Source: Adineta ricciae | Lineage: Eukaryota; Rotifera; Eurotatoria; Adinetida; Adinetidae | Length of the DNA: 64,000 bases | Assembly (NCBI GenBank): GCA_905250025.1 | Contig: CAJNOJ010000208.1 | Location: 120,455 to 184,454, forward strand | Direction of reading: 5' to 3' | Part shown: positions 11,401 to 22,850 of the stretch, piece by piece | Layout of the letters: each line of letters begins with the position of its first letter | Position numbering within the stretch: the first letter of the stretch is position 1 | Program-made: the position numbers and the translations under genes | Notes under the pieces: generated by a model | What the model saw: the letters and a program-made list of their open reading frames with translations, nothing else | Told to the model about the DNA's origin: nothing | Database searches by the model: none

Positions 11401-11778
11401 ATGAGCTAATTCATTCCGAATAGTTCGTAATTGCACTAAATGACTATCTTCCACTTGGAGCTGTTGAATTTGTGCATTCGATAATGTTTTTGGTCGGCCA
11501 ATATTCGATAAAAGAGCGGTTAACGTTGTTAGATCCCATTCACTTGAGTTACCACTTTGAACCGAAATCTTTTGAACTGAAGTCAAATGAAATCCTTTAT
11601 TTTTCGCAATGACATTCGTATAATAATTTCCTCCACATGTTGGTGAATCGTCCCATACTTGACCATTGTTGAACAATGAATAGCGCGTTTTAAATAATTG
11701 TCGAAGTGTGCCATATGAATGACCTATCAAACGGTCTAATTTTATATAATTACGAACGTCGTTTGGTATAGTAGACAT
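8491..11778 (-). CDS. HEPN-TPR-Sel1-MYND zinc-finger protein (1095 aa), copy A
   Basis: One long intronless frame. Residues ~40-150 form a DZIP3-type HEPN domain: WDLTTLTALL and the hallmark RN-x4-H at IRNELAHH (~121-127), which is the catalytic motif in HEPN ribonucleases. Residues ~180-310 are TPR repeats (AHKDRKYSDAIAFFTKAI, ALALDPSNVEVQTAL). Residues ~370-560 are Sel1-like repeats (AAKYFAKAASQGNAEGLYNLARL, GVGVHKNLATAAYWYERGA). A further TPR lies near 760-830. The C terminus is a MYND zinc finger (~1053-1093, C-x2-C...C-x2-C spacing with CSQEC and HKLLC). TPR/Sel1 and MYND are protein-interaction modules. The HEPN could make this an RNA-acting or regulatory scaffold, but the substrate is unknown. 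Start ATG at 11778; the next gene is divergent, 1.7 kb away. Confidence 0.85.
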   Translation of the reverse strand: MSTIPNDVRNYIKLDRLIGHSYGTLRQLFKTRYSLFNNGQVWDDSPTCGGNYYTNVIAKNKGFHLTSVQKISVQSGNSSEWDLTTLTALLSNIGRPKTLSNAQIQQLQVEDSHLVQLRTIRNELAHHPTKTVSDVEFNQLWNRISTILVAFGEDDTELDKLKDDSSFNRSDQPISEANVQEAARLNSLGTQAHKDRKYSDAIAFFTKAITLAGVSDHDRAIFYSNMSSSRLALYELKFGASSASEIEDPADLRYRVLQDAKQARNLWQTWWKAHYRVGKAYASSNEHEKAIKSFERALALDPSNVEVQTALTDSRQIYGRQVRQEHLDPRLQPKTRAEVLNEMKENMGVSLERSRLADSMIGKINPTAGDVLQGHKYEHGDIDCKQDYEQAAKYFAKAASQGNAEGLYNLARLTGLGLGVKKDIQLSYKLLEQAAAQSPQHPVLSHLPNVGVAEAEHSLGLRYADGVGVHKNLATAAYWYERGAKHGCANSANNLGVMYLEGAGVEKNLDKAEQLIEMAARGGDPNAMQTLATILFDKNDLKMAKVWFDRACESGNVIAKTNRNEFEKRFQGKQKLLDEYPPEKLRIMDVIQNMLDSFKSKGSVSNTSNQSYIANYKVFIEYANRGSLTAKKMYNAIEHFCRALSVLTKSETLSEQEENLFIQELSQCYRLEHIVAQYFTVEMRQKACDTVDGVLRRCNTSKADDSLLDENARICYVVLNMDSLESIDQFLVRCKQKYPKSTFIFELSSAIYGWLKQYDASLYDSNTGLELDPSNCEILYHKAVALRLLGKDMKEAIQAYQAFLLAAPNDHRKVPESYYAMASCHLDPSAQNDRIDIIKKLYGQGEEAEKLQLPCFLPYKSNSKLLIKNMLNMETLLNASPPCVDLKKRLTNPHRIEIITRHRQWQVRTFQMQNDSKSTAVFRSETPPVKQKTANSLVGLKQISLREMDPTKDRVYEGYVLSVTIIEEAMSWSPSIHLVVEDERHDCEQMCIYNFPNNQGRYLTSTTYTIGTKMSIVNPYLRLGAYDLKPLIRIDDPLSIVMHNESERVLNMCRCCNQPNAPHVCGRCKQARYCSQECQVMDWKTYEHKLLCKKQ

Positions 11779-13460
11779 AGTGAGAGATGATTTATTAATA
11801 TTTGGTGTATGCGCAGTTCGTGTTTTGATTCTATAATGTCACCAATAATCTATAAAAAAGTATATTTTATTTTTGACGCATATGCCTTAGGTTCGATGTT
11901 ATGCTTAAATCTGACCGAAGTCTATAGTTTCGGAGCGTTTAAACTTCTTTTGCAAACTCACTGCTCAAATTAATGCATCAGCTACAATTTCGCGTGATAT
12001 TGTCGAATGAATAACATAATGTTAAAAATGATTTTGTTGTCGCGTAGAATATGATAAGACACGTGAATACGAAAAAAACCCCACTTTCTATACCCAGAAA
12101 AATGTATACATATCTCCTATCAAATATTTCAATCAATAATAATATATTTTCGTCTCTCTTCATTGCTACGTTACCAGTCATATTGTATCCTCGTTTTTTA
12201 TTTTCACTGTGTCTGATTTCTGCAATCGTTTTTGGAATAACACTAACAGTGAATGGGGGTATCGAAAGAAACATTTGACATAAACTCGTCATTTTCGTTC
12301 AAATTAGTACCGAGAAAAAAGGCGATGGTTATAGGTGGAAAAGAAAAGAAAAATGCTTGAAACATCAGCGAGTGTTCCATCGCTGTCTTGTTAAACAAAG
12401 AAAATGCAGTGCGAAACCGACGCATTTTAATGTTGCGATCTTGTTCCATTTGTGAATAATTTCATCGCGAATTATGATGACTTACCACTTGTACACAACT
12501 TAGGATAATAATATTTTTCTATGGTTCATTTTTTCTCAACTAGAATGGTGTGTATCGTAGAAAAATAAGAAAATGGCGTTTTTATTATTATGGAAGTGCA
12601 ACTATTTTCTCTCTCTTTCTTTTACTAGCAAAGCCGTTCTTTTCTACTATACTGTAGCAATCTAAACAGAGTAATCGTGTTTTGTGTTAAAGAACGAGAC
12701 GCATAATCTTAAGAAGAAAACGATTTTGGCACAAGGATTTGTCTAGACTACGAAGAAGTACGACCAATATGAAGAGAGTAATCTTATTGGAGAGGAACGA
12801 ACTTTTTTTTTCTTTAGTTCTGTTTCCTGGAACTATTGAGAGAGCTGCATAAAATGGAAAATAATCACGTGTGGAGTTTTCTCTGATTGAGTATGATTAG
12901 TACCATTTGAACGACACATCAATATATTAGATAATGAATGAATGCATCACAATAGAACTGGGTCAAGCATCGGACCATATTTTCATATCCGTAATAGTTC
13001 AAACTTTAGGAGAGAAATGCAATGGATTTAGGAAAAAAGAGCATGAATTCAATACAGATTCGAAGATATTTTCACAATGCACGTTGGCATTGTAAAACAC
13101 TATAGAACTCATTCATATATATATATTGATCAAAGAGTTGTCCTCACTGCATTAAAGTGCAATATTTTTGTACAACCAGGTCATCGCGTATCTTAGGAAA
13201 CGACACTTGGCAAATATAAGACATATCCGGTCGTAGTCAATTTTCATGTTTGGAAGCTGACTGGTAATAAGAGAAGCAAAAACTGCGAATATTAATAGAA
13301 CAAATATAAGAACTACCTTCCAGTTATATAACTTCTATTGTCTATTTGTTTGGTATTAACTATATCTGTGAAAAACATATCCTTTGTATGCATATTGATC
13401 AAACTCGCAAATCTATCCGTAGTCAAATATTATAGCAGCGTCTGATATTCTCACAAAATA
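11779..13460. other. Divergent intergenic region between MYND and ART genes, copy A
   Basis: AT-rich sequence, collinear with 19095-20853 of copy B with several indels. Copy B has about 60 extra bases near 20545-20605. Short overlapping frames at 11978-12449 lie on both strands and are not conserved in length between copies, so no gene is called. Confidence 0.5.
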
Positions 13461-15457
13461 ATGACTGAAGAAAACGTCGCACATCGGGTCATCGTTCGAC
13501 TGATCGGATGTGCAACGAACAGCGGCAATGTCAAGAGCGGTCTTGTTCGAATTTCCAATGCTGAACGACTACAACGTGAAAATAAGACTCTACGAAAAGA
13601 ACTTAAATTCTGGATACCTTTACATTCTCAAAACAATGAAATCTGCATCGAAATGTTGGAACGTACTCGTATCGAATCCAAAGAATTTGATGATCTGACT
13701 TCATGTGTCCAATACATTCGTTCATCTATTCAAAAACGCGTGGTTCTCATCCTCTACAACCATTATGCAAGTAATAGAAAAATTGCCAACGAATTTACCA
13801 AATTCTCTCAAATCATCGCAATCTATCGTTGTATCTCTGAAGACTGTTTCAGCAAATGGTATACATGTCGAATCTTTGAAAATCAACCATTGATCGGGCA
13901 GTTTTTATCTCGACGATTGCTTCATACGCCAATCAAACAACTCGATGACGCTAGCCAGCTTCTACTCATGCAGATTTGTCTAACAGAACTGATTATTAAT
14001 TTACCTCGAACAAACGAAGCTAAGCAAGATTTCTTGAAGTTTTGTCGAGAGACATACAGAACGAATTCGACCTATATGTCCAAAATCGAAGAATTCGAAC
14101 GAACTTACGATGAACCGCATGCTATTCAATGGTATTCAGCAGCGAGTAGTTTCGTTTGCCAAATCGTTAGCAAAACATGTGCACTGATGGATTTCGCTGC
14201 ATTTTTTCGAATTCGTTTTATTCTCCGCGATTTATACACTCAATTGCAGCAACTTCATGAACAACAGTTAGCGAATCTTCTTCGTCGAGACTTAATCGTC
14301 TATCGAGGCAAGAAGTTGTCAAAAGAAGAAGTGAACCGCCTGAAAATCAAAGGAGAATTGTTCGTCACGAGAAATTTTCTCTCAACATCAATACAAGAAG
14401 ATGTCGCCGGTATGTTTTCCGGAGAAGGTACTCGAAATGAAGATGAAATATCTGTTCTAATCTGCATGCACATCGAACAGACTGAAGTTCAAGAGAAGCC
14501 AATTGCTTTTATCGGTGAAATGAGTTTCATGCAGTTCGAAGATGAAGTCATGCTACCTATGGGTCTAGTGTTCCGCACGGAATCGTACGAAGAAATCAAC
14601 GACGACGAAGCTTATGCAATAAAAATCAATATGGTGCGTGGAAATGGTGAACGACAAATCGAAAAAGAGCAAGGTCGATATCGACTTTTAACTGAAACGG
14701 GTCAAACTGGTATGATCAATGGTATGGCTGCTCTGTTGAAATCGATGAAGAATAATGAATATGTAGAAGAATTTAATCAACTGATATCTAACAGTGAACT
14801 TGCTGAACAACTTCGGCTGGACTCTTCAGAAGTAAGAAATGTTGATGAAACAGATAAAACCGATGTGTTTAACGATTGTTTATGTTGTAGAAAAGTTCTC
14901 TGAGTTCATTGAACAATGTGTTTCTCGCAATGAAGCAACATCCTATTTATCTAACTCTCACGTTTATTGGTATTATTATTGTAATTGCTGCCATTGTCAC
15001 GCCACTGGTGATTCTTCTTCCTTCGAATTCAATTACACCTATTGCAGAAATCAACGTAACTGAACCATGCATCATCAATACTTTTAAAGACACCCATGTG
15101 CTTGAAAAATACCAAGCGTCACGTATTAATATAAATTGCTCTCTTATTCCCACTAATATGGTTCTTATATTAAATGTGGATCGTACACACAATGAAAAGA
15201 ATCTATCAAATACTCACTTTCCTCCAAATCAATTAGTTCACATAAAATGGGACTACTTAGAGAATCCGCCAACGCTTACCTATACTTGGACTTTCGAGCG
15301 ACAAGAAGATGTCGTTGACACCATGTTCTATGGTTCTGTCTTGGTGCGGTTTTTATACGAACAGAACGGCACCCGTCTTTCAAATAATGATAGTTGGGAA
15401 TTCTGGTTTCAAATCACGGATGGGGCAAATCGTACGATGTCTGGTTCTTTCGACTAG
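13461..15457 (+). CDS. Membrane-anchored mono-ADP-ribosyltransferase with extracellular domain, copy A
   Basis: Two exons, 13461-14831 and 14891-15457, separated by a 59-nt GT-AG intron in phase 0; the spliced product is 645 aa. Residues ~1-250 are an N-terminal helical/Rossmann-like region (VVLILYNHYASN). Residues ~275-400 are an R-S-E class ADP-ribosyltransferase that transfers ADP-ribose from NAD+: Arg282 in VYRG, Ser308-Thr-Ser310 in FLSTS, and the ExE motif at Glu360-Asp-Glu362. The ExE form is typical of arginine-directed enzymes. Residues ~477-500 form a single hydrophobic helix. The following ~145 residues carry six N-x-S/T sequons (NVT, NCS, NLS, NGT, NDS, NRT) and two cysteines, as expected outside the cell. 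Basic residues before the helix suggest the catalytic domain is cytosolic. If the intron is retained, a stop at 14901 gives a 480-aa soluble form. Polyadenylation signal near 15510. Confidence 0.85.
14832..14890 (+). other. 59-nt intron linking ART and transmembrane/ectodomain exons, copy A
   Basis: It starts GTAAGA and ends in a T-rich stretch with TTGTAG. Exon 1 ends exactly after codon 457 (GAA), and exon 2 opens as AAA AGT TCT in the frame of the downstream membrane domain. The same boundaries and length occur in copy B (22225-22283). At 59 nt it is not a multiple of three, so retention changes the C terminus. Confidence 0.85.
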
Positions 15458-15632
15458 TCCAAGAGCAAGGCAAAACTATATATACTATCTTTACGGATAA
15501 AATTTGATGAATAAAAAACTGAACATCACTTGACTTTTTCTCTCTCTCTTATGAGAAAAGGAATTCTATGGCAATTTATTTCAAAATCTAATAAAAGGAT
15601 CGCAGTGTTCACAAAGAAAAGTCTTTTTTGCA

Positions 15633-15956
15633 TTACTTTTTGCTCGAGCCTTGTGAACGTTTTACTAACTCATCACGTTTCTTTTCTAACGTCTTGATTT
15701 GTTCCTCAATACGTTTCTGTTCTTGTTCGATGCTATCCGATTGCTTTTCCAAGTCAGTATGTCGATCACGTAATTGTGCCAAAAGTTCGTCATTTAATTT
15801 ACGAAAATAGGCGTTTTCAAACGCTTGTTCACGTTCGGAAAACTTATCATGAGCAGCATTGATTGAGCCAGGTGCTGGATCAGTACTTGTTAATCTTGTC
15901 GTGAGGAAAAATTGAGATGTTGGTCGTCGTAACAACTGCGCACATGTACGAAGCAT
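15633..15956 (-). CDS. ATPIF1: Mitochondrial F1-ATPase inhibitor IF1 homologue, copy A
   Basis: A 107-residue protein. The N terminus (MLRTCAQLLRRPTSQFFLTTR) is basic and hydroxylated, as in a mitochondrial targeting peptide. It is followed by the IF1 signature FSEREQAFENAYFRKLNDELLAQL, matching the inhibitory helix of animal IF1 (F-x-x-RE-x-A-x-E-x-x-YFR). A long charged coiled coil (LEKQSDSIEQEQKRIEEQIKTLEKKRDEL) would mediate dimerisation. IF1 blocks ATP hydrolysis by the ATP synthase when the membrane potential falls. The gene is intronless and convergent with the ART gene, 175 bp away. Confidence 0.88.
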   Translation of the reverse strand: MLRTCAQLLRRPTSQFFLTTRLTSTDPAPGSINAAHDKFSEREQAFENAYFRKLNDELLAQLRDRHTDLEKQSDSIEQEQKRIEEQIKTLEKKRDELVKRSQGSSKK

Positions 15957-16562
15957 TTTTATTTGTACCGAAATGAAAATTTTCTTATAACGTAAAATAG
16001 AGAGAGAGGGAGGGAGAGAGTATGTTTTTTGCGCAGAAGAAAAATCCGTTTATCTGACGAAGAACACGAAAAAAAAACGCACATACTTCTTTCTTTCGTT
16101 TTTTTTCTTTCACTTCGAATCGACATTGCAAGAATAAGACGCAGATGTGCGATTGACTGCAATGCACTTACTGTAGAACGAAAGAAATTTTATCTGGGAC
16201 GTTTCGTTCGGTGATAAAAACGTCTTAGAGATTCGCCGATGCACAGAGAAATATATAGACCAACTTACTGTTCTGCTGAAACGACATGCGAACAGCATTG
16301 CAATATTGTAGTGGTAGTACCCACCCTTTCCTTGGTACCAGGTACAGATAACAGAAGCATTAGACGAGAAAAACGCGTGATTGATAATTATATTGCTTTG
16401 TTAAGCCGTATGATATGAAAAAATTGATTGCTGCCTTTGACGTCATCACAATGATCGAGAGGATTAAACTCACTAATCATACTGAATGCCTTTAAAAGAC
16501 TGAGTATTTTTGTGCATTTCAATTCCAAAATCATTTGTAAGAAAACAGAGCGAGATAAAATA
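15957..16562. promoter_or_regulatory. Shared divergent upstream region of IF1 and PHB depolymerase, copy A
   Basis: 600 bp separating divergently transcribed genes and collinear with 23342-23938. It contains a short GAGAGA/GGGAGA microsatellite at about 16000-16020, shorter in copy B. No core promoter motif could be fixed. Frames that extend the IF1 ORF upstream in copy B are not conserved in copy A. Confidence 0.4.
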
Positions 16563-17015
16563 ATGCAACGGGGTATCATTACTCTCTTTGTTCTCATCAC
16601 TGTTCCTTTGGTTACTGCAAAGTCGCCACGTACAGATGTAACTGTGTCTGGGCTTTCATCGGGTGCTGCAATGGCTACTCAACTCCATTTCGCATTCTCT
16701 AAAGACATCAGCGGTGCCGGTGTCTTAGCTGGTCCTCCCTATTATTGTGGTGGCAACGGAATGACAGTTGCCCTCTGCATGAGTGGACCTGCATTATACG
16801 TGTCGGTTTCTGTTCTTCAATCGAAAATTAATTCATATAAATCAGCTGGTAGCATCGATGATCCTGCCAACATTGCCAACGATCCTGTGTACGTTTTTTC
16901 GGGTAAATATGATACCGTTGCATATCCTGGTGTCGTCAAACTCAACAAGGATCTCTATGCACGATTCAATGCCAATGTGAAAACAAATTTCGACATGGCA
17001 GCTCACCATGGTTTT
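16563..17015 (+). CDS. Secreted PHB depolymerase-like esterase, 5' part (copy A, cut by gap)
   Basis: N-terminal ~151 residues of the protein that is complete at 23939-25222. It has the signal peptide ([19 protein letters not shown]), the lipase box GLSSG (Ser32), the YDTVAYP aspartate and the start of the AHHGF histidine motif. Coding stops at the N. The following bases belong to another gene on the opposite strand, so the frame apparently continuing to 17117 is an artefact. The missing middle (matching 24392-24624) and the 3' end found at 48597-49198 complete this copy. Confidence 0.85.
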
Positions 17016-17016
17016 N
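17016..17016. other. Single-N assembly gap joining two unrelated gene interiors
   Basis: Left of the N is the plus-strand PHB depolymerase at its HHGF motif. Right of it is the minus-strand MYND-gene interior (equivalent to 9701 in copy A). Neither gene continues across. Confidence 0.9.
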
Positions 17017-19094
17017 CCGTCGACAGTATCACAAGCTTTCTGACGCATTTCAACTGTGAAATATTGGGCAACAATATGTTCAAGGCGATAACATTGCGAA
17101 AGTTCTTGTATAAATAGATTTTCTTCTTGCTCGGACAATGTTTCGGATTTCATAAGAACGGATAATGCTCGGCAAAAATGTTCTATAGCATTGTACATCT
17201 TCTTGGCTGTTAATGAGCCACGATTGGCATATTCAATGAATACTTTATAATTAGCGATGTAGGATTGATTAGACGTATTACTGACAGATCCTTTGGATTT
17301 AAACGAATCCAATATATTCTGAATAACATCCATAATGCGTAACTTCTCTGGAGGATATTCGTCAAGTAGTTTCTGCTTTCCTTGAAGACGCTTTTCAAAT
17401 TCATTGCGATTTGTTTGAGCTAAAACATTACCGGATTCGCATGCACGATCAAACCAAATTTTTGCCATTTTTAGATCATTTTTATCAAACAAGATTGTCG
17501 CTAAGGTTTGCATGGCATTTGGGTCACCTCCTCTTGCTGCCATTTCTATCAGTTGCTCGGCTTTGTCGAGATTCTTCTCAACGCCAGCACCCTCTAAATA
17601 CATTACACCCAGATTATTCGCTGAGTTTGCACAGCCATGTTTAGCACCACGTTCATACCAGTATGCGGCTGTCGCTAAGTTTTTATGAACACCTACGCCA
17701 TCCGCATATCGCAATCCGAGAGAATGCTCAGCTTCTGCAACACCAACATTTGGAAGGTGTGGCAGTACTGGATGTTGAGGCGACTGGGCAGCTGCTTGCT
17801 CCAATAACTTATAAGATAATTGAATGTCTTTTTTAACGCCTAAACCAAGACCAGTTAATCGAGCTAAATTATATAAACCTTCAGCATTGCCTTGACTTGC
17901 CGCTTTAGCGAAGTACTTGGCAGCTTGCTCATAATCTTGTTTACAATCTATATCTCCATGTTCATATTTATGTCCTTGCAATACATCGCCTGCGGTAGGA
18001 TTTATTTTTCCAATCCTGCTATCTGCCAGCCGCGAACGTTCTAAACTTACGCCCATGTTTTCTTTCATTTCGTTTAATACTTCGGCTCTTGTCTTTGGCT
18101 GTAGTCTTGGATCGAGATGTTCATGACGAACTTGACGCGCATGTATCTGTCGACTGTCAGTTAACGCAGTTTGTACTTCAACATTGGATGGATCAAGAGC
18201 TGATGCTCGTTCAAAGGATTTAATTGCCTTTTCGTGTTCGTTTGAGCTGGCATAAGCTTTGCCAACACGATAATGCGCTTTCCACCATGTTTGCCATAGA
18301 TTTCGAGCCTGTTTCGCGTCCTGTAATACACGGTAACGTAGATCAGCAGGATTCTCGATCTCTGATATACTCGAAGCGCCAGATTTTAATTCGTACAATG
18401 CGAGACGACTAGAAGACATGTTCGAATAGAAAATAGCTCGATCATGATCGCTAACACCTGCTAATATAATTGCTTTGGTAAAGAATGCGATTGCATCGGA
18501 ATATTTCCGATCTTTATGAGCTCGGGTGCCAAGCGAATTCAGCCGTGAAGCTTCCTGAACATTCGCTTCATTTATTGGTTGATCGCTTCTATCATACGAG
18601 CTATCGTCTTTAAGCTTATCCAATTCAGTATCATCTTCTCCGAATGCAACTAAAATTGTTGATATTCGATTCCAAAGTTGATTAAATTCAACATCAGAAA
18701 CGGTTTTAGTGGCGTGATGAGCTAATTCATTCCGAATAGTTCGTAATTGTGCTAAATGATTATCTTCCATCTGGAGCTGTTGAATTTGTGCATTCGATAA
18801 TGTTTTTGGTCGGTTAATATTCGATAAAAGAGCGATTAACGTTGTTAGATCCCATTCACTTGAGTTACTACTTTGAACCGAAATCTTTTGAACTGAAGTC
18901 AAATGAAATCCTTTATTTTTCGCAATGACATTCGCATAATAATTCCCTCCACATGTTGGTGAATCATCCCATACTTGACCATTGTTGAACAATGAATAGC
19001 GCGTTTTAAACAGTTGTCGAAGTGTGCCATATGAATGACCTATCAAACGGTCTAATTTTATATAATTACGAACGTCGTTTGGTATGGTAGGCAT
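17017..19094 (-). CDS. HEPN-TPR-Sel1-MYND protein, N-terminal 692 residues (copy B, cut by gap)
   Basis: Collinear with the complete copy from its start ATG (19094) through the HEPN domain, TPRs and Sel1 repeats, ending at the N. The RN-x4-H HEPN motif (IRNELAHH) and the repeat register are intact. Substitutions are scattered and conservative, with no stops. The C-terminal MYND end of this copy is most likely the fragment at 7261-7922. Confidence 0.85.
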
Positions 19095-20853
19095 AGTGAG
19101 AAATAACCTATTAATATTTGGTATATAATCAGTTCGTGTTTTGATTCTATAATGTCGCCAATAACCTATAAAAAGTATATTTTTTTAACGCATATGCCTT
19201 AGTTTCGATGTTATGCTCAAGTCTCACTGAAGTCTTTTCGGAGCGTGTAAACTTCTTTTGCAAACTCACTGCTCAAATCAATGTATTAGCTTCAAACATC
19301 AACTCCTCAGATATAGTTCGCGTGATACTATCGAATGAATAACATAGTGCTAAAAATGAGAGAATTTTGTTATCGCGTAGAATATGATAAAACACGTGAA
19401 TACGAAAAAAACCCTACTTTATATACCCACAAAAATGCATACATATCTCCTATTAAATATTTCAATCAATAATGATATATTTTCGTCTCTTTTCATTGCT
19501 ACGTTATCAGTCATATATTGTATCCTCGTTTTTTTGTCACGGTGGCTGATTTCTGCAATCGTTTTTTGAATAACACTAGTAGTGTATGGAAGAATCGAAA
19601 GAAACATTTGACATAAACTCGTCATTTTCCTTCAAACTAGTACCGAGAAAAAGGCGACGGCTATAGATGGAAAAGAAAAGAAAAATGCTCAAAACATCAG
19701 CTAGTGTTCTATCGCTGTCTTGTTAAACGAAGAAACTGTAGTGCGAAACCGACGCATTTTAATGTAAGCATAAATTATTCATATACGCTTGCGATTTTGT
19801 CCCGTTTGTGAATAATTTCATCGCGAATTATGATGACTTGCCACTTGTACACAACTTAGGACAATAATATTTTCCTACGTTTTTTTTGTCAACTAGAATG
19901 GTGTGTATCGTAGAAAAATAAGAAAATGGCGTTTCTATTATTATGAAAGTGCAACTATCTTTTTTCTCTTTCTTTTACTAGCAAAACTGTTATTTTCTAT
20001 TTCGTGTTTTGTGTTAAAGAACGAGACGCATAATCTGAAGAAAAGAACGATTTTGAGACAAGGATTTGTCTAGACTACGAAGAAGTACGACCAATATGTG
20101 GCGAGTAATCTTATTGAAGAGGAACAAACTTTTTTTTCTTTAGTTCTGTTTCCTGAAACTATCGAGAGAGCTGCATAAAACGATAAATAACCACGTGTGG
20201 AGTTTTCTCTGATTGAATATGATTAGTAACATTTGAACGACACATCAATATATTAGATAATGAAGGAATACATCACAATAGAAAATGGGTCAAGCATCGG
20301 ACCATGTTTTCATATCCGTAATGGTTCAAACTTTAGGAGAGAAATGCAATGAATTTAGGAAAAAAGAACATGAATTCAATACAGATTTGAAGAGATATTT
20401 TCACAATGCACGCTGGCATTGTAAAATACTATAGAACTCATTTATATTTATTGATCAAAGAGTTGTCCTCATTTCATTAAAGTGCAATATTTTTGTACAA
20501 CCAAGTCATCGCGTATCTTAAGGAAACGGCACTTGGCAAATATAAGCCCAATCTATTCATAGACAATCTGTTCATGTATTCTCGAATAAAACTCTTCTGT
20601 AATGATAACAACACATATCCGATCGTAGTCAATTTTCATTTTTGGTAAGCTGACTGGTTATAAGAGAAGCAAACACTGCGAATATTAATAAAACAAATAT
20701 AAGGACTACCTTCCAGTCGTATAACTTCTATTGTCTATTTGCTTGGTATTAACTTCAGCTGTGAAAAACATATCCTTTGTATGCATATTAATCAAACTCG
20801 CAAATCTATTCGTAGTCAAATATTATAGCAGCGTCTAGTATTCTCACAAAATA
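19095..20853. other. Divergent intergenic region between MYND and ART genes, copy B
   Basis: Counterpart of 11779-13460. A segment at about 20545-20605 is absent from copy A. No gene is seen. Confidence 0.5.
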
Positions 20854-22850
20854 ATGACTGAAGAAAACGTCGCACATCGGGTCATCGTTCGACTGATCGG
20901 ACGTGCAACGAACAGCAGCAATGTCAAGAGCGGTCTTGTTCGAATTTCAAATGCAGAACGACTACAACGTGAAAATAAAACTCTACGAAAAGAGCTTAAA
21001 TTCTGGATACCTTTACATTCTCAAAACAATGAAATCTGCATCGAAATGTTGGAACGTACTCGTATCGAATCCAAAGAATTTGATGATCTGACTTCATGTG
21101 TCCAATACATTCGTTCATCTATTCGAAAACGTGTGGTTCTCATCCTCTACCACCATTATGCAAGTAATAAAAAAATTGCCAACGAATTTACCAAATTCTC
21201 TCAGATCATCGCAATCTATCGTTGTATTTCTGAAGACTGTTTCAACAAATGGTATACATGTCGAATCTTTGAAAATCAACCATTGATCGGGCAGTTTTTA
21301 TCTCGACGATTGCTTCATACGCCAATCAAACAACTCGATGATGCTAGCCAGCTTCTACTCATGCAGATTTGTCTAACAGAATTGATTCTTAATTTACCTC
21401 GAACAAACGAAGCTAAACAAGATTTCTTGAAGTTTTGTCGAGAGACATACAGAACGAATTCTACTTATATGTCCAAAATCGAAGAATTCGAACGAACTTA
21501 CGATGAACCGCATGCTATTCAATGGTATTCAGCAGCGAGTAGTTTTGTTTGCCAAATCGTCAGTAAAACATGTGCACTGATGGATTTCACTGCATTTTTT
21601 CGGATTCGTTTTATTCTCCGCGATTTATACACTCAATTGCAGCAACTTCATGAACAACAGTTAGCGAATCTTCTTCGTCGAGACTTAATCGTCTATCGAG
21701 GGAAGAAGTTGTCCAAAGAAGAAGTGAACCGTCTGAAAATCAAAGGAGAATTGTTCGTCACGAGAAATTTTCTCTCAACATCAACACAAGAAGACGTCGC
21801 TGGCATGTTTTCCGGAGAAGGTACTCGAAATGAAGATGAAATATCTGTTCTAATCTGCATGTACATCGAACAGACTGAAGTTCAAGAGAAGCCAATTGCT
21901 TTCATCAGTGAAATGAGTTTCATGCAATTCGAAGATGAAGTCATGCTACCTATGGGTCTAGTGTTCCGCACGGAATCGTACGAAGAAATCAACGACAACG
22001 AAGCTTATGCAATAAAAATCAACATGGTGCGTGGAAATGGTGAACGACACATCGAAAAAGAGCAAGGTCGATATCGACTTTTAACTGAAACAGGTCAAAC
22101 TGGTATGATCAATGGAATGGCTGCTTTATTGAAATCGATGAAAAATAATGAATATGTAGAAGAATTCAATCAACTGATATCTAACAGTGAACTTGCTGAA
22201 CAACTTCGGGTGGACTCTTCAGAAGTAAGAAATATTGATGAAACAGATAAAAACGATGTGTTTAACGATTGTTTATGTTGTAGAAAAGTTCTCTGAGTTC
22301 ATTGAACAATATATTTCTCGCAATGAAGCAACATCCTATTTATATAACTCTCACGTTTATTGGTATTATTATTGTAATTGCTGCCATTGTCACGCCACTG
22401 GTAATTCTTCTTCCTTCGAATTCAAGTACACCTATTGCAGAAATCAACGTAACTGAACCATGTATCATCACTACTTTTAAAGCTACCTATGCGCGTGAAA
22501 AATACCAAGTGTCACGTATTAATATCAATTGTTCTCTTATTCCCACTAATATGGTTCTTATGTTAAATGTGGATCGTACACACAATGAAAAGAATCTATC
22601 AAATAGTCATTTCCCTCCGAATCAATTAGTTCACATAAAATGCGACTACTTGGAGAAGCCGCCAACTCTTACCTATATTTGGACCTTCGAGCGACAAGAA
22701 GATGTCGTTGACACTATGTACTATGGTTCCGTCTTGGTGCAGTTTTCATACGAACAGAACGGCACCCGTCTTTCAAATAATGATAGTTGGAAATTCTGGT
22801 TTCAAATCACGGGTGGGGCAAATCGTACGATATCTGGCTCTTTCGACTAG
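20854..22850 (+). CDS. Membrane-anchored mono-ADP-ribosyltransferase with extracellular domain, copy B
   Basis: Exons 20854-22224 and 22284-22850 around a 59-nt intron at 22225-22283; 645 aa when spliced. All catalytic motifs (VYRG, FLSTS, E-D-E), the transmembrane helix and all six glycosylation sequons of the ectodomain are conserved with copy A. Substitutions elsewhere are scattered, and the ectodomain looks somewhat more divergent than the catalytic part (for example TFKDTHVLEKYQA versus TFKATYAREKYQV). Conservation of frame, intron and sequons in both copies argues that the spliced product is real. Confidence 0.85.

Noticed and set aside
14839-15063. The ADP-ribosyltransferase and the membrane protein as two separate or bicistronic genes
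   Set aside because: A phase-0 GT-AG intron joins them in frame in both copies, and the downstream frame has no ATG until 14930.
16842-19094. A 750-residue ORF on the minus strand and a 201-residue ORF (16512-17117) on the plus strand
   Set aside because: Both read across the N at 17016 and fuse unrelated genes. Only the parts on their own side of the N are real.
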